The notes beneath the pieces are model-generated. The model ran no database searches, was not told the DNA's origin, and saw only the letters and a list, made by a program, of their open reading frames with translations. The position numbers and the translations under genes were made by a program. Positions 1 to 5,223 of a DNA stretch of 5,223 nucleotides are shown here, piece after piece. The stretch is from Clostridia bacterium (GTDB taxonomy: Bacteria; Bacillota_A; Clostridia; Christensenellales; UBA1242), in contig JAQVQJ010000097.1 of the NCBI GenBank assembly GCA_028701635.1, positions 1 through 5,223 on the forward strand, read 5' to 3'. Position 1 is the first letter of the stretch, and the number at the start of each line of letters is the position of its first letter.

Positions 1-793
1 CATCTTGTTCTTTTGACATAGGAGAACCAATGCCACAATCTATTACGGGTTCTTCATCTTTCCAGTATGAATCATCAGTTGGTCTTTTGCTAATTTTGTT
101 TAATTCGTTATAAATTTTAGGAGGGAACTTTGCTTCTGCAAGGGATAAATAATTTAATCCTATTCCTATTTCACATAAAAATACAGACAATTTTTCGAAA
201 ATTTCTTTTGTAATTTGATTGTCTTTTAAATATAACTTTTTAGCAGTTGGGTTAATTTTATTTATAATTCTAACCATTCTTTCATTTATAAAACGACTTA
301 CGATTTTTGTTGACTCGTTAGAATAAAGTTGTATTATTTTAGCCTCGCCTAAGATATAGTTTAAGAATCTTATAGGTTCAATTATTTTAAAATTTAAATC
401 CCCATAGCAGAATGTCCTATATTCTCCGAAAGTTTTATCTTCGAGTTCTGCATAAGAACTTGTTCCCCATTTAAAATTTTCAAAGTAGTTTAAATTTACA
501 AAGTATGTTTCTGCTTGAAAAAATTTTGGTGGTCTGCCTTTTTTATCAACTTTGTACAATTCTAGTTTTCGGGTTGCGTTTGGTAGGTCTTTAAGACTGA
601 CTATTTGTTCCCCCTCGTCCAAAATATCGAGTACTTTATTGTTTGAACAAATGGCAAAATCGAAGTTTCTAGGAACGTAAACTTTTGTATTTAAGAATAG
701 TCTTCCTCTTCTTAACTTTTGGAAAATAACAAGATCTTTGGTTTCAATATTGATTTTCGGGTCTATTTTTTTTGGTTTTCTTCTAAAACACAT
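1..793 (-). CDS. SPFH-domain protein, YdjI / virion-core-like (partial, C-terminus outside window)
   Basis: I translated 264 codons from the ATG at 793-791 to the window edge with no stop. The start fits: an AGGAGA Shine-Dalgarno lies 7 nt upstream and a good promoter lies just beyond. The N-terminus is basic (MCFRRKPKK) with no signal peptide or membrane segment. Residues about 35-80 (V40-P41, then NNKVLDIL at 51-58) and about 92-150 resemble the SPFH (prohibitin-homology) fold of the YdjI-type family, whose hallmark is a 'FVN...F..KWGT' stretch; here AETYFVNLNYF is 94-104 and KWGTSS is 108-113, followed by a DP-like 'EP' and FLNYILG. Residues about 150-225 look like the helical end of the SPFH unit, with GLNYLSLAEAKFP at 212-224. 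Family members are cytosolic or membrane-peripheral and often end in a zinc ribbon or GYF-like segment, which cannot be checked here. The family call is by remembered pattern; the exact role is unknown. Confidence 0.72.
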   Translation of the reverse strand, partial: MCFRRKPKKIDPKINIETKDLVIFQKLRRGRLFLNTKVYVPRNFDFAICSNNKVLDILDEGEQIVSLKDLPNATRKLELYKVDKKGRPPKFFQAETYFVNLNYFENFKWGTSSYAELEDKTFGEYRTFCYGDLNFKIIEPIRFLNYILGEAKIIQLYSNESTKIVSRFINERMVRIINKINPTAKKLYLKDNQITKEIFEKLSVFLCEIGIGLNYLSLAEAKFPPKIYNELNKISKRPTDDSYWKDEEPVIDCGIGSPMSKEQD

Positions 794-846
794 AATATTC
801 TCCTATTTATTGCAAATATTTTAGCATATTATATCGAAACTTACAA
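794..846 (-). promoter_or_regulatory. Promoter and RBS of the SPFH gene
   Basis: On the minus strand a -35 TTGTAA (841-846) is separated by 17 nt from a -10 TAAAAT (818-823). The -10 is preceded by TGC, an extended -10. Transcription would start near 811, giving a leader of under 20 nt that carries the AGGAGA ribosome binding site (about 801-806). A second TATAAT-like box overlaps the spacer but has no good -35 partner. Confidence 0.65.
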
Positions 847-909
847 CTATTGCATAAAAAGTATTTAAAGAAAATAAATTAAAATAAGGCATCTTTTTGG
901 GGAGGTTAT

Positions 910-1704
910 ATGTTTAAGATAACTGAGGTGATTGCAAAACCGATTTTTACTATATATGAAGGCGAAAAAGCAGGAACAATAAGTAACTTTTTATATGATT
1001 ATAAATCACAAAAAATCAAAGGTTTTTTTATATTTGATGATGATAGCGAAAAAAATTTTTTTGTTAAAACAGGAAATATTTACTCATTGGGACAGGATTA
1101 TCTTTTAGTTAGAAATAGAAATAAAATAAAAATTGCTGAAATTGAAAGCAAAAACTTTATTAACTTACAAGCGATTATGATTAGCGGTGAAAGTTTGGGG
1201 GAGGTAAAGGATATATTTTTCGATGAAAAATATATCGTTCATTCACTTGAAACAGATAAAGCCGTTGTTATACCCGCAGGGGCAGTTATTAACATAGGGG
1301 AGAATATTGTTTTACTTGATACAAATCAAAAAAAGATTAATATTGCTAGAATGAAGCCCATTCAAAGAATTTTAAATGGAACTCTGCCAGAGATAAAAGT
1401 AAATATTTTAGAAGAAAATAAATTAGCAACTATCCCAATAATTAGTAAAAATTTTAATGAAAGCAATTTCACAAATGAAAATAAAATTATTGGGCAATCA
1501 GTTAAAGAAACATTAAAAAAATCATTAATACTTCCGCCAAAAATTCTTTCAAATCCCAAAACTATCATAGGTAAATATGCGAAAGAAATGCTTTGTGGAC
1601 TTAATGGGGAAGTAATAATCAAAAAAGGACAAATGGTAACTGATAAAATCTATGAAAAAGCTCAAAAGCATTCAAAACTTTTCGAATTAACAAATAATGT
1701 GTAA
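910..1704 (+). CDS. Two-PRC-barrel domain protein
   Basis: This complete 264-residue soluble protein has no signal peptide or membrane helix. Two PRC-barrel-like units are visible. The first is about residues 3-75 (GEKAGTISNFLYD, then KIKGFFIFDDD). The second is about 84-138 (GESLGEVKDIFFDE, then IPAGAVINIGENIVLL). The typical pattern is G.lG.v.d..fd, then strands, then a hydrophobic 'ip...v..iG.d.vll' end. A polar linker follows (about 140-212), then a compact tail (218-264: TIIGKYAKEMLCGLNGEVII, then a KKGQMVTDKIYEKAQ-type helix and KLFELTNNV) recalling tails of Bacillota PRC-barrel proteins. PRC-barrels are small beta-barrels found in photosynthetic reaction-centre H subunits, RimM and sporulation or envelope proteins, usually as protein- or RNA-binding modules. 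No catalytic residues are evident. The start is fixed by GGGGAGG (899-905) 4 nt before the ATG. It is transcribed divergently from the SPFH gene; no convincing promoter is seen (best guess TTGCAT 850-855 and TAAATT 875-880, 19-nt spacing). Molecular role unknown. Confidence 0.82.
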   Translation: MFKITEVIAKPIFTIYEGEKAGTISNFLYDYKSQKIKGFFIFDDDSEKNFFVKTGNIYSLGQDYLLVRNRNKIKIAEIESKNFINLQAIMISGESLGEVKDIFFDEKYIVHSLETDKAVVIPAGAVINIGENIVLLDTNQKKINIARMKPIQRILNGTLPEIKVNILEENKLATIPIISKNFNESNFTNENKIIGQSVKETLKKSLILPPKILSNPKTIIGKYAKEMLCGLNGEVIIKKGQMVTDKIYEKAQKHSKLFELTNNV

Positions 1705-1728
1705 TTGTTTATTTAACTTTAATGATCT

Positions 1729-1754
1729 ATTAGAAAGGGGTAGTCTTTTTTAAT
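1729..1754 (+). terminator. Weak candidate terminator after the PRC-barrel gene
   Basis: An AT-rich hairpin lies 25 nt past the stop codon. Left arm ATTA-G-AAAG (1729-1737), loop GGGTAGT (1738-1744), right arm CTTT-TT-TAAT (1745-1754), with one G-U pair and one bulged T. A run of six T occurs inside the right arm, not cleanly after it, so termination strength is doubtful. Confidence 0.3.
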
Positions 1755-1812
1755 CTGTTTATTTTGTATTCGTTATTGTTATTAGTAAAGCAATATAGCA
1801 TCTTTATCTATA

Positions 1813-1852
1813 TGTCATTTCGACCGAAGCGAAGCGGAGTGGAAAAATCTCG
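1813..1852. repeat. GC-rich dispersed-repeat-like element (TGTCATTTCGACC...GGAAAAATCTCG)
   Basis: This 40-bp block is 50% G+C (20 of 40 bases) inside a stretch that is otherwise very AT-rich. Its ends read TGTCATTTCGACC and GGAAAAATCTCG, around a core with CGAAG/CGAAG repetition and CCG...CGG symmetry. I recognise this pattern (GTCATTTCGACCGAAGC...GGAGAAATCTC) as a short intergenic repeat seen in many unrelated bacterial genomes. That is recollection, not a search. In the usual form ATTTC pairs with GAAAT to make a hairpin; here GAGAAAT reads GAAAAAT, so the stem is weakened to ATTT/AAAT plus CC/GG. Its function is not established. Confidence 0.5.
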
Positions 1853-1865
1853 TTTTTAAATTTTG

Positions 1866-1910
1866 TTAACAATCTTAACAAATTCAACAAAAAAGCGATT
1901 TCTGATAAAT
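1866..1910. repeat. Partial second copy of the tRNA terminator region
   Basis: The 25 bases at 1886-1910 match 2034-2058 at 24 positions (G1895 versus A2043), offset by 148 nt. Both copies are preceded by two TTAACAA heptamers, although the spacing differs slightly. This copy contains only the left arm of the hairpin (GCGATTTCTGA) and its A-tract; the matching arm TCAGAATCG is absent, so no terminator stem can form. It is best read as a decayed duplication. Confidence 0.6.
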
Positions 1911-2036
1911 TATGTCAATGTGGGAGCGGGAAAAAATAAATAATATAACTATTGAGTCTTTGTAGAAGTAAACCTGCTTAAACGCAAAAGACAAAATATG
2001 TTAACAATTTTATTAACAATTTTAATAAACTTAAAC

Positions 2037-2075
2037 AAAAAAACGATTTCTGATAAATTTCAGAATCGCTTTTTT
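2037..2075 (-). terminator. Rho-independent terminator of tRNA-Arg, bidirectional
   Basis: Arms CGATTTCTGA (2044-2053) and TCAGAATCG (2060-2068) pair with one bulged T around loop TAAATT. Seven A (2037-2043) on the left become a U7 tract for minus-strand transcription ending the tRNA 25 nt past its 3' end. Six T (2070-2075) on the right would also stop rightward transcription coming from the PRC-barrel side. Confidence 0.82.
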
Positions 2076-2100
2076 GCCGATAAATAAAGGCATAGCCTTT

Positions 2101-2177
2101 TGGTGCGTCTGAAGGGAGTCGAACCCCTGACCTTTGCCTTAGAAGGGCACTGCTCTATCCATCTGAGCTACAAACGC
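2101..2177 (-). tRNA. tRNA-Arg (anticodon UCU)
   Basis: Reading the minus strand, a full 77-nt cloverleaf is present. Acceptor GCGTTTG pairs with CAGACGC (one G-U), then TA, a D-arm GCTC/GAGC with a 9-nt loop, an anticodon arm with loop CTTCTAA, a 5-nt variable region AGGTC, and a T-arm with loop TTCGACT. Discriminator A is followed by an encoded CCA (2101-2103). The anticodon TCT is at 2141-2143 and reads AGA/AGG arginine codons; AGA is the common Arg codon in AT-rich genomes. The anticodon stem GTGCC/GGCAA has one mismatched outer pair (G with A), a mild oddity. It has its own promoter and terminator. Confidence 0.95.
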
Positions 2178-2192
2178 ATTTTCGTGTCGTAA

Positions 2193-2210
2193 TTTTTGAA
2201 TTCTCAAAAA
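2193..2210. repeat. Inverted repeat TTTTTGA-ATTC-TCAAAAA
   Basis: Perfect 7-bp arms flank a 4-nt loop, directly upstream of the SDR -35 box and inside the tRNA precursor leader. It could be a leader hairpin, an A/T-tract upstream element or a protein site. The sequence does not decide between these. Confidence 0.4.
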
Positions 2211-2212
2211 AT

Positions 2213-2240
2213 TTGACGCATTGAAATATTATCATAATAT
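2213..2240 (+). promoter_or_regulatory. Promoter of the SDR gene, overlapping the tRNA promoter
   Basis: On the plus strand TTGACG (2213-2218) is followed after 16 nt by TAATAT (2235-2240). Initiation near 2247 gives a leader of about 78 nt. It lies face-to-back over the tRNA promoter, sharing the palindrome ATATTATCATAATAT (2226-2240), which supplies both -10 boxes. Confidence 0.65.
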
Positions 2241-2254
2241 GCTATAACTGTCAA
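2226..2254 (-). promoter_or_regulatory. tRNA-Arg promoter (near consensus)
   Basis: On the minus strand TTGACA (2249-2254) is separated by exactly 17 nt from TAATAT (2226-2231), with TGA before the -10 forming an extended -10. Initiation would fall near 2219, about 42 nt before the mature 5' end, so RNase P would remove a short leader. This is a strong promoter, as expected for a stable RNA. Confidence 0.85.
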
Positions 2255-2324
2255 CAAAAAACTCTAAAAAGGTTTATTTTTTTAAATTATGGGCATCTTT
2301 ATTTTATATAAACATGAGGTGTAA

Positions 2325-3023
2325 ATGAAAATTGTAATAACAGGCGCTGCTGATGGTTTAGGAAAGGAAATAGCTAATGAATTTAAAGATAGTGATCTTA
2401 TCTTACTTGATAATGATGAAGAAAAATTGGAAGAAGTTGCGAAGAAATTAAGGGTCAAATATTTTGTTTGTGATTTAGCAAAAACAAGCGGGATTGAAAC
2501 GGTTTGCGAAAAAATTTTAGCAGAGAATAAAACTATTGATATTCTAATAAATTGCGCTGGAGTTTGGTTAGATGAGACTGAGGAAAAAGATTTAGAAAAG
2601 TATAGAAATATGATACTTGTTAACCTATTCGGTCCAATAGCAATGACTAAGGCTTTACTACCAAGATTTATGGAACAAAAAAGGGGACTGATTATAAACA
2701 TAAATTCACAGGCTGGTATTGAAAGGGAAAGGGCAACCGGAGCTGTCTATGGTGCGTCCAAAGCAGGACTTGTTGCATACAGACAAAATGTAAAAAAAGA
2801 GTTTGCTAAGAATGGAATAAGGATAACAGATTTATGTCCGGGAATGATAGAAACAGGACTTTTTGAAAAAGCCGGAGTTGAGGTTTCTGATGATACATTT
2901 AAAAAATATAGTTTAAGTAAGTCACAGGTTGTAAAAGCAATAAAGTTTATAATTGAACAGCCAAGCGAAGTCTTTATTCCGTCGCTCGAACTAAAAAATA
3001 TCCACGAGAATTTACAAAAATAA
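2325..3023 (+). CDS. Classical short-chain dehydrogenase/reductase (SDR), NAD(P)-dependent
   Basis: This is a complete 232-residue cytosolic oxidoreductase with one Rossmann domain, at the short end of the usual 230-280. Visible motifs in order: TGAADGLG (6-13, dinucleotide-binding TGxxxGxG), acidic D29 at the end of strand beta-2 (favours NAD(H) over NADP(H)), CDL (49-51), NCAG (76-79), N100, S128, Y142 and K146 (YGASK), and PG (172-173). The full N-S-Y-K catalytic tetrad is intact, so it should be active. The substrate-binding region after 175 is short, and the substrate cannot be inferred; it could act on a sugar, an acyl or another alcohol/ketone. The start is set by GAGGTG (2316-2321) just before the ATG. 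It appears monocistronic, is divergent from tRNA-Arg, and ends in a terminator overlapping its stop codon. It faces bipA. Confidence 0.9.
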   Translation: MKIVITGAADGLGKEIANEFKDSDLILLDNDEEKLEEVAKKLRVKYFVCDLAKTSGIETVCEKILAENKTIDILINCAGVWLDETEEKDLEKYRNMILVNLFGPIAMTKALLPRFMEQKRGLIININSQAGIERERATGAVYGASKAGLVAYRQNVKKEFAKNGIRITDLCPGMIETGLFEKAGVEVSDDTFKKYSLSKSQVVKAIKFIIEQPSEVFIPSLELKNIHENLQK

Positions 3024-3043
3024 AAGTGGCATTGCCACTTTTT
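3022..3043. terminator. Bidirectional terminator between SDR and bipA
   Basis: AAAAGTGGC (3022-3030) and GCCACTTTT (3034-3042) form a perfect 9-bp stem with a 3-nt ATT loop. A T-run follows on the plus strand. On the minus strand the A-rich stretch 3015-3025 becomes TTTTATTTTT, so the site also ends bipA 10 nt past its stop. The left arm includes the last two bases of the SDR TAA codon. Confidence 0.88.
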
Positions 3044-3052
3044 GTTATGTTA

Positions 3053-4873
3053 TTAGTTCTTTGCCTTTCCTCTTTCGCGTAAACGCATACTTGGGTCAAG
3101 GGTTTTCTTTCTTAAACGAACATTTTTTGGTGTAACTTCCATTAACTCATCATCACTAATAAATTCCATACAATCTTCTAATGACATTTGTTTGATTGGG
3201 GTTAATCGTAGGGCTTCATCAGAACTAGAAGTACGGCAGTTTGAAAGATGTTTTTTCTTGCAAACATTTACAACAATATCTTCACCCTTTGGATTTTGTC
3301 CAACGATCATTCCAGAATAAACTGTTTGTCCTGCGCCGATAAATAAATCTCCGCGTTCTTGCGCATTGAAAAGTCCATAAGGGATTGCATCTCCAGTTTC
3401 GTGAGCTATCAAAGAGCCGTACATTCTTCGTTCAATATTGCCTTTGTATGGTTGGTATTCAAAGAATATAGAGTTCATTATACCTTCACCGCGAGTATCG
3501 GTTAAAAATTCTGATTTAAAACCAAAAAGTCCGCGTTCAGGTATTAAAAATTCCATTTTCATTCGGTTATTATGGTCACGCATGTGCAACAATTCACCTT
3601 TACGAACACCCATTTTACTCATAACAGTCCCAACACTATCAATAGGAACATCTATTATTAATTTATCTATTGGTTCAAGTTTTTTCCCATTTTCTTCAAT
3701 AAAAAGAACTTTTGGCATAGAAACTTGAAATTCATATCCTTCTCTACGCATATTTTCAATTAAAATTGAAAGATGCATTTCACCACGACCACAAACAACA
3801 AAAGAATCAGTTGAATTTGTGTCGGTTACACGCAAAGATAAATCTTTTATTGCTTCTTTGTAAAGTCTTTCACGAAGATGTCTGCTTGTAACAAATTTTC
3901 CTTCTTTACCTGCGAATGGGCTGTCATTAACCATAAATGTCATTTCAACAGTTGGAGGGTCGATTTTAACAAATTCAATAGGGGATATATCTTCCGGAGA
4001 GCATAATGTATCTCCAATTTGTGCAGCTTCAACACCTGCAATACAAACGATATCTCCAGCCCTTGAATTCGCAACAGGAACTCTTTTTAATCCCATAAAT
4101 TCAAACAACTGTACGATTTTTCCTCTAATATTCTTATTTTCATGAAAATTACTTGATACAACATTATCTCCAACTTTTGCTTTACCTTGAACAATCTTTC
4201 CAATAACTAATTTTCCTACGAAGTCATTTTGTTCAGCAGAAGAAATAAGCATTTTAAAAGGTTTACTTTCATCTCCAGATGGAGAAGGTATATGAGATAA
4301 GATTGTGTTAAAAAGTGGTTTCATATCTGTGCCAGATGAGTTTAAATCAAGTGAGCTATGACCAAATCTTGCAGAACAGAAAACAAAAGGAGAACTTAAT
4401 TGTTCATCATTTGCATCAAGGTTTAATAATAATTCTAAAACTTCTTCTTGTACATCTCCAAGTCTAGCATCAGGTTTGTCAATTTTGTTTACAACAACAA
4501 TAACTTTTAAATTTAAAGCAAGTGCTTTTTCAAGAACAAATCTTGTTTGTGGCATTGGACCTTCATAAGAGTCAACAACAAGTAGAACTCCATCTACCAT
4601 TTTTAAAACTCTTTCAACTTCTCCGCCAAAATCTGCGTGTCCAGGAGTATCAACAATATTGATTTTAATTCCATCATATATACAACTTGTATTTTTTGCT
4701 AAAATTGTAATCCCGCGTTCTTTTTCAAGCGCGTTAGAGTCCATTACTCTATCTTCAACAACTTCTTTTTCATGAAAAACATTCCCTTGTTTTAACAATT
4801 CGTTAACAAGAGATGTCTTGCCGTGATCGACGTGGGCAATAATTGCAATATTTCTTACTTTCTCGTTTGCCAT
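3053..4873 (-). CDS. typA: Translational GTPase BipA/TypA
   Basis: This complete 606-residue protein matches the family's usual length of about 600-615. BipA is an EF-G/LepA-related ribosome-binding GTPase that aids 50S subunit assembly and matters at low temperature and under stress. All G motifs are intact: G1 AHVDHGKT (13-20), G2 ERGITI (52-57), G3 DTPGH (75-79, with the catalytic-type His79), G4 NKID (129-132) and G5 SAR (167-169). Domain II follows (about 203-295), then domain III (about 307-385), a domain-V-like region (about 395-480) and the BipA-specific C-terminal domain (about 480-590). The last includes its ribosome-contact loop K541-H-L-S-N545-C-R547-T-S549..D552-E and the family-typical DDELMEVTP. 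The start at 4873-4871 is supported by AGGAAG 5 nt upstream. It is a single-gene unit with its own promoter, convergent with the SDR gene. No truncation or missing key residue; it contains no tryptophan. Confidence 0.97.
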   Translation of the reverse strand: MANEKVRNIAIIAHVDHGKTSLVNELLKQGNVFHEKEVVEDRVMDSNALEKERGITILAKNTSCIYDGIKINIVDTPGHADFGGEVERVLKMVDGVLLVVDSYEGPMPQTRFVLEKALALNLKVIVVVNKIDKPDARLGDVQEEVLELLLNLDANDEQLSSPFVFCSARFGHSSLDLNSSGTDMKPLFNTILSHIPSPSGDESKPFKMLISSAEQNDFVGKLVIGKIVQGKAKVGDNVVSSNFHENKNIRGKIVQLFEFMGLKRVPVANSRAGDIVCIAGVEAAQIGDTLCSPEDISPIEFVKIDPPTVEMTFMVNDSPFAGKEGKFVTSRHLRERLYKEAIKDLSLRVTDTNSTDSFVVCGRGEMHLSILIENMRREGYEFQVSMPKVLFIEENGKKLEPIDKLIIDVPIDSVGTVMSKMGVRKGELLHMRDHNNRMKMEFLIPERGLFGFKSEFLTDTRGEGIMNSIFFEYQPYKGNIERRMYGSLIAHETGDAIPYGLFNAQERGDLFIGAGQTVYSGMIVGQNPKGEDIVVNVCKKKHLSNCRTSSSDEALRLTPIKQMSLEDCMEFISDDELMEVTPKNVRLRKKTLDPSMRLRERGKAKN

Positions 4874-4966
4874 AAATTCTTCCTTTGCTCTATTTTTAAC
4901 TTTTAATTAGAATTTATAAAAAAATATTTTTAAGATTTATATTTTAACTAAATAATTAAGCGAACA
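4874..4966 (-). promoter_or_regulatory. Long AT-rich 5' leader of bipA with RBS
   Basis: About 92 nt of leader lie between the predicted start site and the ATG, ending in AGGAAG (4879-4884) 5 nt before it. Apart from a short GC patch at its start it is nearly all A/T, with T7 and A-rich runs. I recognise no riboswitch, T-box or ribosomal-protein leader. Low structure could favour translation in the cold, which is inference. Confidence 0.4.
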
Positions 4967-4972
4967 GAGGAG

Positions 4973-5001
4973 AGTATACCACGACTATAAACAGAAATCA
5001 A
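4973..5001 (-). promoter_or_regulatory. bipA promoter
   Basis: On the minus strand TTGATT (4996-5001) is followed after exactly 17 nt by TATACT (4973-4978), with TGG giving an extended -10. Initiation near 4966 leaves an untranslated leader of about 92 nt, almost all A and T, before the start codon. Confidence 0.8.
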
Positions 5002-5118
5002 GAGAAATAATAAAGGATATCAATAAAAAATAAAAAACAGGATTTAAATCTGTGTGTGATTTTGCAATATATAAAAATAAATAATTTAAAATTACGCCAT
5101 AATAATACTAATATATAC
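5002..5118. other. AT-rich intergenic spacer
   Basis: No gene is visible. It holds a 10-bp palindrome GATTTAAATC (5041-5050) flanked by ACAG and CTGT, which could fold into a weak bulged hairpin but has no clear T-tract. Two TACTA pentamers (5106, 5116) lie next to the operator-like palindrome that follows. Confidence 0.5.
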
Positions 5119-5132
5119 TAGTAATATTACTA
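5119..5132. promoter_or_regulatory. 14-bp perfect palindrome, candidate operator
   Basis: TAGTAATATTACTA is a perfect inverted repeat ending 9 nt before the -35 box of the rightward promoter, and further TACTA half-site-like words sit at 5106 and 5116. The position suits an activator or autoregulator of the gene starting at 5191. AT-rich DNA makes palindromes commoner by chance, so this is tentative. Confidence 0.4.
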
Positions 5133-5141
5133 TCAAATAAT

Positions 5142-5170
5142 TTGACAAAAACTATCAAAAATATAATAAT
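5142..5170 (+). promoter_or_regulatory. Promoter of the rightmost partial gene
   Basis: A consensus -35 TTGACA (5142-5147) is followed by TATAATAATAAT. With 16-nt spacing the -10 is TAATAA (5164-5169); the better-looking TATAAT (5162-5167) would leave only 14 nt. Initiation near 5176 would leave a leader of about 15 nt that includes the AAGGA ribosome binding site. Confidence 0.5.
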
Positions 5171-5190
5171 AATTACATTAAGGAAAACTA

Positions 5191-5223
5191 ATGACAAATT
5201 TATTGATTACAAAACAGAAAAAA
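5191..5223 (+). CDS. Start of an unidentified gene (partial, 11 codons)
   Basis: The ATG at 5191 has AAGGA (5180-5184) 6 nt upstream and a plausible promoter before that. The reading frame MTNLLITKQKK runs to the window end without a stop. It is far too short to identify; there is no hint of a signal peptide in what is visible. It is divergent from bipA. Confidence 0.5.
   Translation, partial: MTNLLITKQKK

Larger units (their letters stand above)
1705..2036. other. Gene-free intergenic stretch with repeat fragments
   Basis: No open frame of credible length, ribosome binding site plus start, or codon pattern is visible on either strand between the PRC-barrel gene and the tRNA terminator. It holds the weak hairpin at 1729-1754, the GC-rich element at 1813-1852, the partial terminator copy at 1866-1910, and an unexplained 90-nt stretch (1911-2000) containing the GC-rich patch GTGGGAGCGGG. 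Two TTAACAA heptamers precede each terminator-like unit (1866, 1875 and 2001, 2013). Confidence 0.6.

Noticed and set aside
1362..1622. 86-codon open frame on the minus strand
   Set aside because: It lies antisense within the PRC-barrel gene, has no family resemblance and no separate ribosome binding site or promoter.
1812..1859. Mini-ORF of 15 codons (MSFRPKRSGVEKSRF)
   Set aside because: It is simply the translation of the GC-rich repeat element, with no ribosome binding site.
1911..1985. Possible decayed tRNA on the minus strand (GCGTTT and CTTCTA words as in tRNA-Arg)
   Set aside because: No T-arm with GGTTCGA, no D-arm pairing and wrong spacing; two short word matches are not enough, although it would fit the half-terminator duplication.
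2314..2328. Four-codon upstream ORF (ATG AGG TGT AAA TGA) overlapping the SDR start
   Set aside because: Its ATG has no Shine-Dalgarno of its own and the overlap arises from the SDR's own GAGGTG binding site; too short to support.
2282..2701. 139-codon open frame on the minus strand
   Set aside because: It is antisense to the SDR gene, whose motifs are intact; the frame has low-complexity Ser/Ile/Phe content typical of a shadow.
3438..3728. 96-codon open frame on the plus strand
   Set aside because: It is antisense to the C-terminal half of bipA, which is unambiguous.
5037..5053. Hairpin ACAG-(G)-ATTTAAAT-CTGT as a terminator
   Set aside because: Short, bulged, AT-rich stem with no following T-tract and no gene upstream to terminate.
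1..5223. CRISPR array, transposase, phage or defence system
   Set aside because: No regularly spaced repeats, no integrase or transposase motifs and no toxin-antitoxin pair on either strand.

Overview
The window comes from an AT-rich bacterial chromosome (roughly 30% G+C by eye). Low G+C, strong purine-rich ribosome binding sites, near-consensus sigma-70/SigA promoters and a two-barrel PRC protein with a Firmicutes-like C-terminal tail suggest a Bacillota (Clostridia-like) lineage, possibly an uncultured gut member. This placement is inference. All complete genes end in TAA and read normally in the standard bacterial code. Trp is TGG where present, but nothing here tests TGA directly.

Layout, left to right. 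(1) 1-793, minus: the N-terminal part of an SPFH-domain protein of the YdjI / 'virion core protein-like' type, cut by the window edge. (2) 910-1704, plus: a PRC-barrel protein divergent from it across a 116-bp spacer. (3) 1705-2100: a gene-free stretch with a weak hairpin, a 40-bp GC-rich dispersed-repeat-like element, a partial copy of a terminator and then the intact terminator. (4) 2101-2177, minus: tRNA-Arg(UCU) with encoded CCA. (5) 2178-2324: a compact, nearly symmetrical two-way promoter driving the tRNA leftward and (6) 2325-3023, plus, a classical short-chain dehydrogenase/reductase. (7) A bidirectional terminator between the convergent SDR and BipA genes. (8) 3053-4873, minus: the complete translational GTPase BipA/TypA, with a strong promoter and a roughly 90-nt AT-rich leader. 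(9) 4874-5190: an AT-rich intergenic region with the bipA promoter, a palindrome and a second, rightward promoter. (10) 5191 to the edge, plus: the first 11 codons of an unidentified gene.

The genes look like separately transcribed single-gene units in divergent or convergent pairs, not one operon or pathway. BipA and the tRNA belong to translation. The SPFH and PRC-barrel proteins are both of envelope- or assembly-associated families but have no demonstrated link here. I see no CRISPR array, transposase, toxin-antitoxin pair or defence cassette. The most distinctive signals are regulatory: the symmetrical tRNA/SDR promoter, the duplicated half of the tRNA terminator, and the palindrome ahead of the rightmost promoter.
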